Shown one piece after another: positions 62,413-64,000 of a stretch of DNA of 64,000 nucleotides (its first letter is position 1; each line of letters starts with the position of its first letter). The notes under the pieces are model-generated. The model was not told the DNA's origin. It saw only the letters and a list, made by a program, of their open reading frames with translations, and searched no databases. This DNA comes from Micromonospora_G sp044458865 (GTDB taxonomy: Bacteria; Actinomycetota; Actinomycetes; Mycobacteriales; Micromonosporaceae), in NCBI RefSeq assembly GCF_044458865.1, contig NZ_JBITIH010000016.1:124001-188000 (forward strand), read 5' to 3'. Both the position numbers and the translations under genes were made by a program.

Positions 62413-64000
62413 GTGCCCGTATCCTCCCCGCCCTCCCGGCTCCGTCAGCACGCGGCGTTACTGCTGGTCACCACGCTTGTCGCGGTCCTGACGCCGACGC
62501 TGGCGCCACCCGCCTGGGCCGCACCCGACGACAGTGCGGGAGACTCGGCGCGGGCCGCGCGCACCGCCCTCTTCCTCACCGGGCCGAACGAGGGCAAACC
62601 CGAGACCATCGCGATCGACTACCTGCGCACCCATTCCGCCCGGTACGGCGTGAGCAGTGCCGACCTCAGCGACCTCGTGCTCTCCTCCCGCACGACCAGC
62701 AAGCACAGTGGGGTGACGCACGTCAACCTCTCCCAGCGCTACCAGGAGTTGGAGGTCTTCGGCGCGACGGCGACGGTCAGCGTCGCCGCCGACGGCAGTG
62801 TCGTCTTCGTCGGCCACAGCCTGGTGCCCGCCCTGGCGGCGAAGCCCTCCGGCAGCGCCGTGTTGGACGCCACCGGCGCGGTGAAGGCGGCGGCCGACGC
62901 ACTCGACCTGCCCGAGCCGGCCAGTCCACGGGTGCTCGACGACGCCACCGGTCGCGCCCAGCGCACCGTCGTGTCCGGCAGCGGGATCTCCGACGAGCCG
63001 ATCCCGGCCCGGCTGGGCTGGCAGCGCACCGACGACGGGCTGCGGCTCGCCTGGCAACTGGTGATCGACGACTCGACCGACTCGCACCTCTGGAACGCCA
63101 CCGTCGACAGCGCCTCCGGCGAACTGCTCAACGTGGACGACTGGACGGTCCACGACGCGCCCGAGCAACTCGCCGACACCCTGGGCCGGCACACCGCCCC
63201 GACGGCCGGCGGCCCGGGGCACGGGACCGTGGTCGGCCCGCAGTTCCCGCCCCGCAGGGTCAACGACGGATCGAGCTACCGGGTCTTCACCTTCCCGAAG
63301 AACGACCCGAACGAGGGACCGCGCACGCTGGTGACCAATCCTGCCGACGCCACCGCGTCGCCGTACGGATGGCACGACACCAACGGGGTGGCGGGACCGG
63401 AGTCCAGTGCCACCGAGGGGAACAACGTACGCGCCTACGCCGACCGGGACGCCAACAACCAGCCCGACCCGGGCAGTGTTCCCGACGGGGGAGCGGGGCT
63501 CGACTTCAACCTTCCGGCGAACCTGGACGAGCAGCCGCAGACCTACACCGCCGCCGCCGTGGCGAACCTCTTCTACTGGTGCAACGTCGTGCACGACCTG
63601 ACCTACCGCTACGGCTTCGACGAGGCCGGTGGCAACTTCCAGGTCAACAACTACGAGCGCGGCGGTGTCGGCGGCGACGACGTACGGTGCGAGGCGCAGG
63701 ACGGCTCCGGTCAGAACAACGCCAACTTCTCCACCCCCGCCCAGGACGGCGGCGCACCCCGGATGCAGATGTTCCTCTGGCCGGGCAACCAGTTCGGACT
63801 GCCGAACGCGGTGACCGTCGGCTCGGGCTCCGGTGCCGGCACCTACCAGGCCGAGTACGCCCGCTTCACTCCCGCTCCCACCAACGCCGGCTTCACCGGC
63901 CAGGTCGTCCCGGTCGACGACGGTGTCGAGACGCTCGGCGACGGCTGTAGCGCGTACACCGTGCCGGCCGGCGCGATCGCGCTGCTCGACCGAAGCAGCG
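62413..64000 (+). CDS. Secreted M36 (fungalysin) metalloprotease, 3' end outside the window
   Basis: At least 529 residues, running off the edge. Seen: a GTG start with AGGGAG five bases upstream; a signal peptide (HAALLLVTTLVAVLTPTLA then PPAWAA); an FTP/PepSY-type propeptide (about 50-240, with VTHVNLSQRYQELEVFGATA); then the start of the M36 domain with YTAAAVANLFYWCNVVHDLT and YRYGFDEAGGNFQVNNY. At the end are GQVVPVDDGVETLGDGCSAY and AIALLDRSS, which look like an inserted PA domain. The HExxH zinc site should lie just beyond the window. It would digest extracellular protein. It is not coupled to the ABM gene; a 15-bp inverted repeat lies between. Confidence 0.88.
   Translation, partial: MPVSSPPSRLRQHAALLLVTTLVAVLTPTLAPPAWAAPDDSAGDSARAARTALFLTGPNEGKPETIAIDYLRTHSARYGVSSADLSDLVLSSRTTSKHSGVTHVNLSQRYQELEVFGATATVSVAADGSVVFVGHSLVPALAAKPSGSAVLDATGAVKAAADALDLPEPASPRVLDDATGRAQRTVVSGSGISDEPIPARLGWQRTDDGLRLAWQLVIDDSTDSHLWNATVDSASGELLNVDDWTVHDAPEQLADTLGRHTAPTAGGPGHGTVVGPQFPPRRVNDGSSYRVFTFPKNDPNEGPRTLVTNPADATASPYGWHDTNGVAGPESSATEGNNVRAYADRDANNQPDPGSVPDGGAGLDFNLPANLDEQPQTYTAAAVANLFYWCNVVHDLTYRYGFDEAGGNFQVNNYERGGVGGDDVRCEAQDGSGQNNANFSTPAQDGGAPRMQMFLWPGNQFGLPNAVTVGSGSGAGTYQAEYARFTPAPTNAGFTGQVVPVDDGVETLGDGCSAYTVPAGAIALLDRSS

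Overview
The window is very GC-rich, uses GTG starts often, packs genes tightly with many 4-base ATGA/GTGA overlaps, and carries Tat and lipoprotein signals, TetR/LacI/LuxR regulators and secreted multidomain hydrolases. This fits an actinomycete. The style suggests Micromonosporaceae, but that is an impression and no rRNA or marker gene is present to prove it. There are no tRNA or rRNA genes, CRISPR arrays, insertion sequences or phage modules. One 10-N gap (13544-13553), flanked by artefactual poly-G, means the order across that point is a scaffold join.

Layout. 0.1-8.7 kb: an ACMSD-like amidohydrolase converges on an OFA-type MFS transporter with its tiny partner protein, then a YibE/F membrane protein, a secreted M14 carboxypeptidase with an inserted virion-like domain, and a Tat-exported amidohydrolase. 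8.9-13.4 kb: a TetR gene with a perfect operator and a heterodimeric ABC exporter. 13.7-29.5 kb: a carbohydrate region, all on the minus strand. It holds a secreted ThuA / PQQ-sugar-dehydrogenase / PKD / CBM6 / ricin-lectin protein, a sugar epimerase, one CUT2 sugar ABC transporter, a LacI repressor and a second CUT2 transporter recognisable as YtfQ-YtfR-YtfT-YjfF (galactofuranose type). LacI-like operators lie upstream of ytfQ. 29.7-33.6 kb: a histidine kinase / response regulator / ABC-2 transporter module in which the kinase-regulator junction has been tandemly duplicated, creating a 12-codon relay cistron.

33.7-46 kb: mixed small metabolic and stress genes. These include GNAT, an NmrA-type reductase with a divergent TetR and two operators, two VOC proteins, a UvrA2-like ATPase, a frameshifted small gene, an aldo/keto reductase, a cytochrome P450 remnant, a two-gene operon of a helical protein and a membrane-anchored M16 peptidase, and an EEP-family hydrolase. 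45.3-49.8 kb: a TetR gene divergent from a SNF2 helicase / SWIM-zinc-finger pair, with two palindromes in between. 49.8-57.1 kb: a secreted SGNH hydrolase, a HAD hydrolase, a quinone-reductase-like enzyme under a MerR-type promoter, and a four-gene PotD/PotA-type ABC importer. 57.5-64 kb: small proteins, a membrane-anchored beta-propeller, two GNATs, an ABM-domain protein under a second MerR-type promoter, and the start of a secreted M36 (fungalysin) protease cut by the window edge.

The genes cluster around uptake and secretion: two sugar importers, one PotD-type importer, two exporters, and secreted peptidases, lipase and sugar oxidase. Local one- and two-component regulators control several of them, and their binding sites can often be read directly. 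The strongest candidates for undescribed biology are the helical protein plus membrane M16 peptidase operon, the virion-like insert in the M14 peptidase, the duplicated translational-coupling junction, and the TetR-SNF2-SWIM locus.
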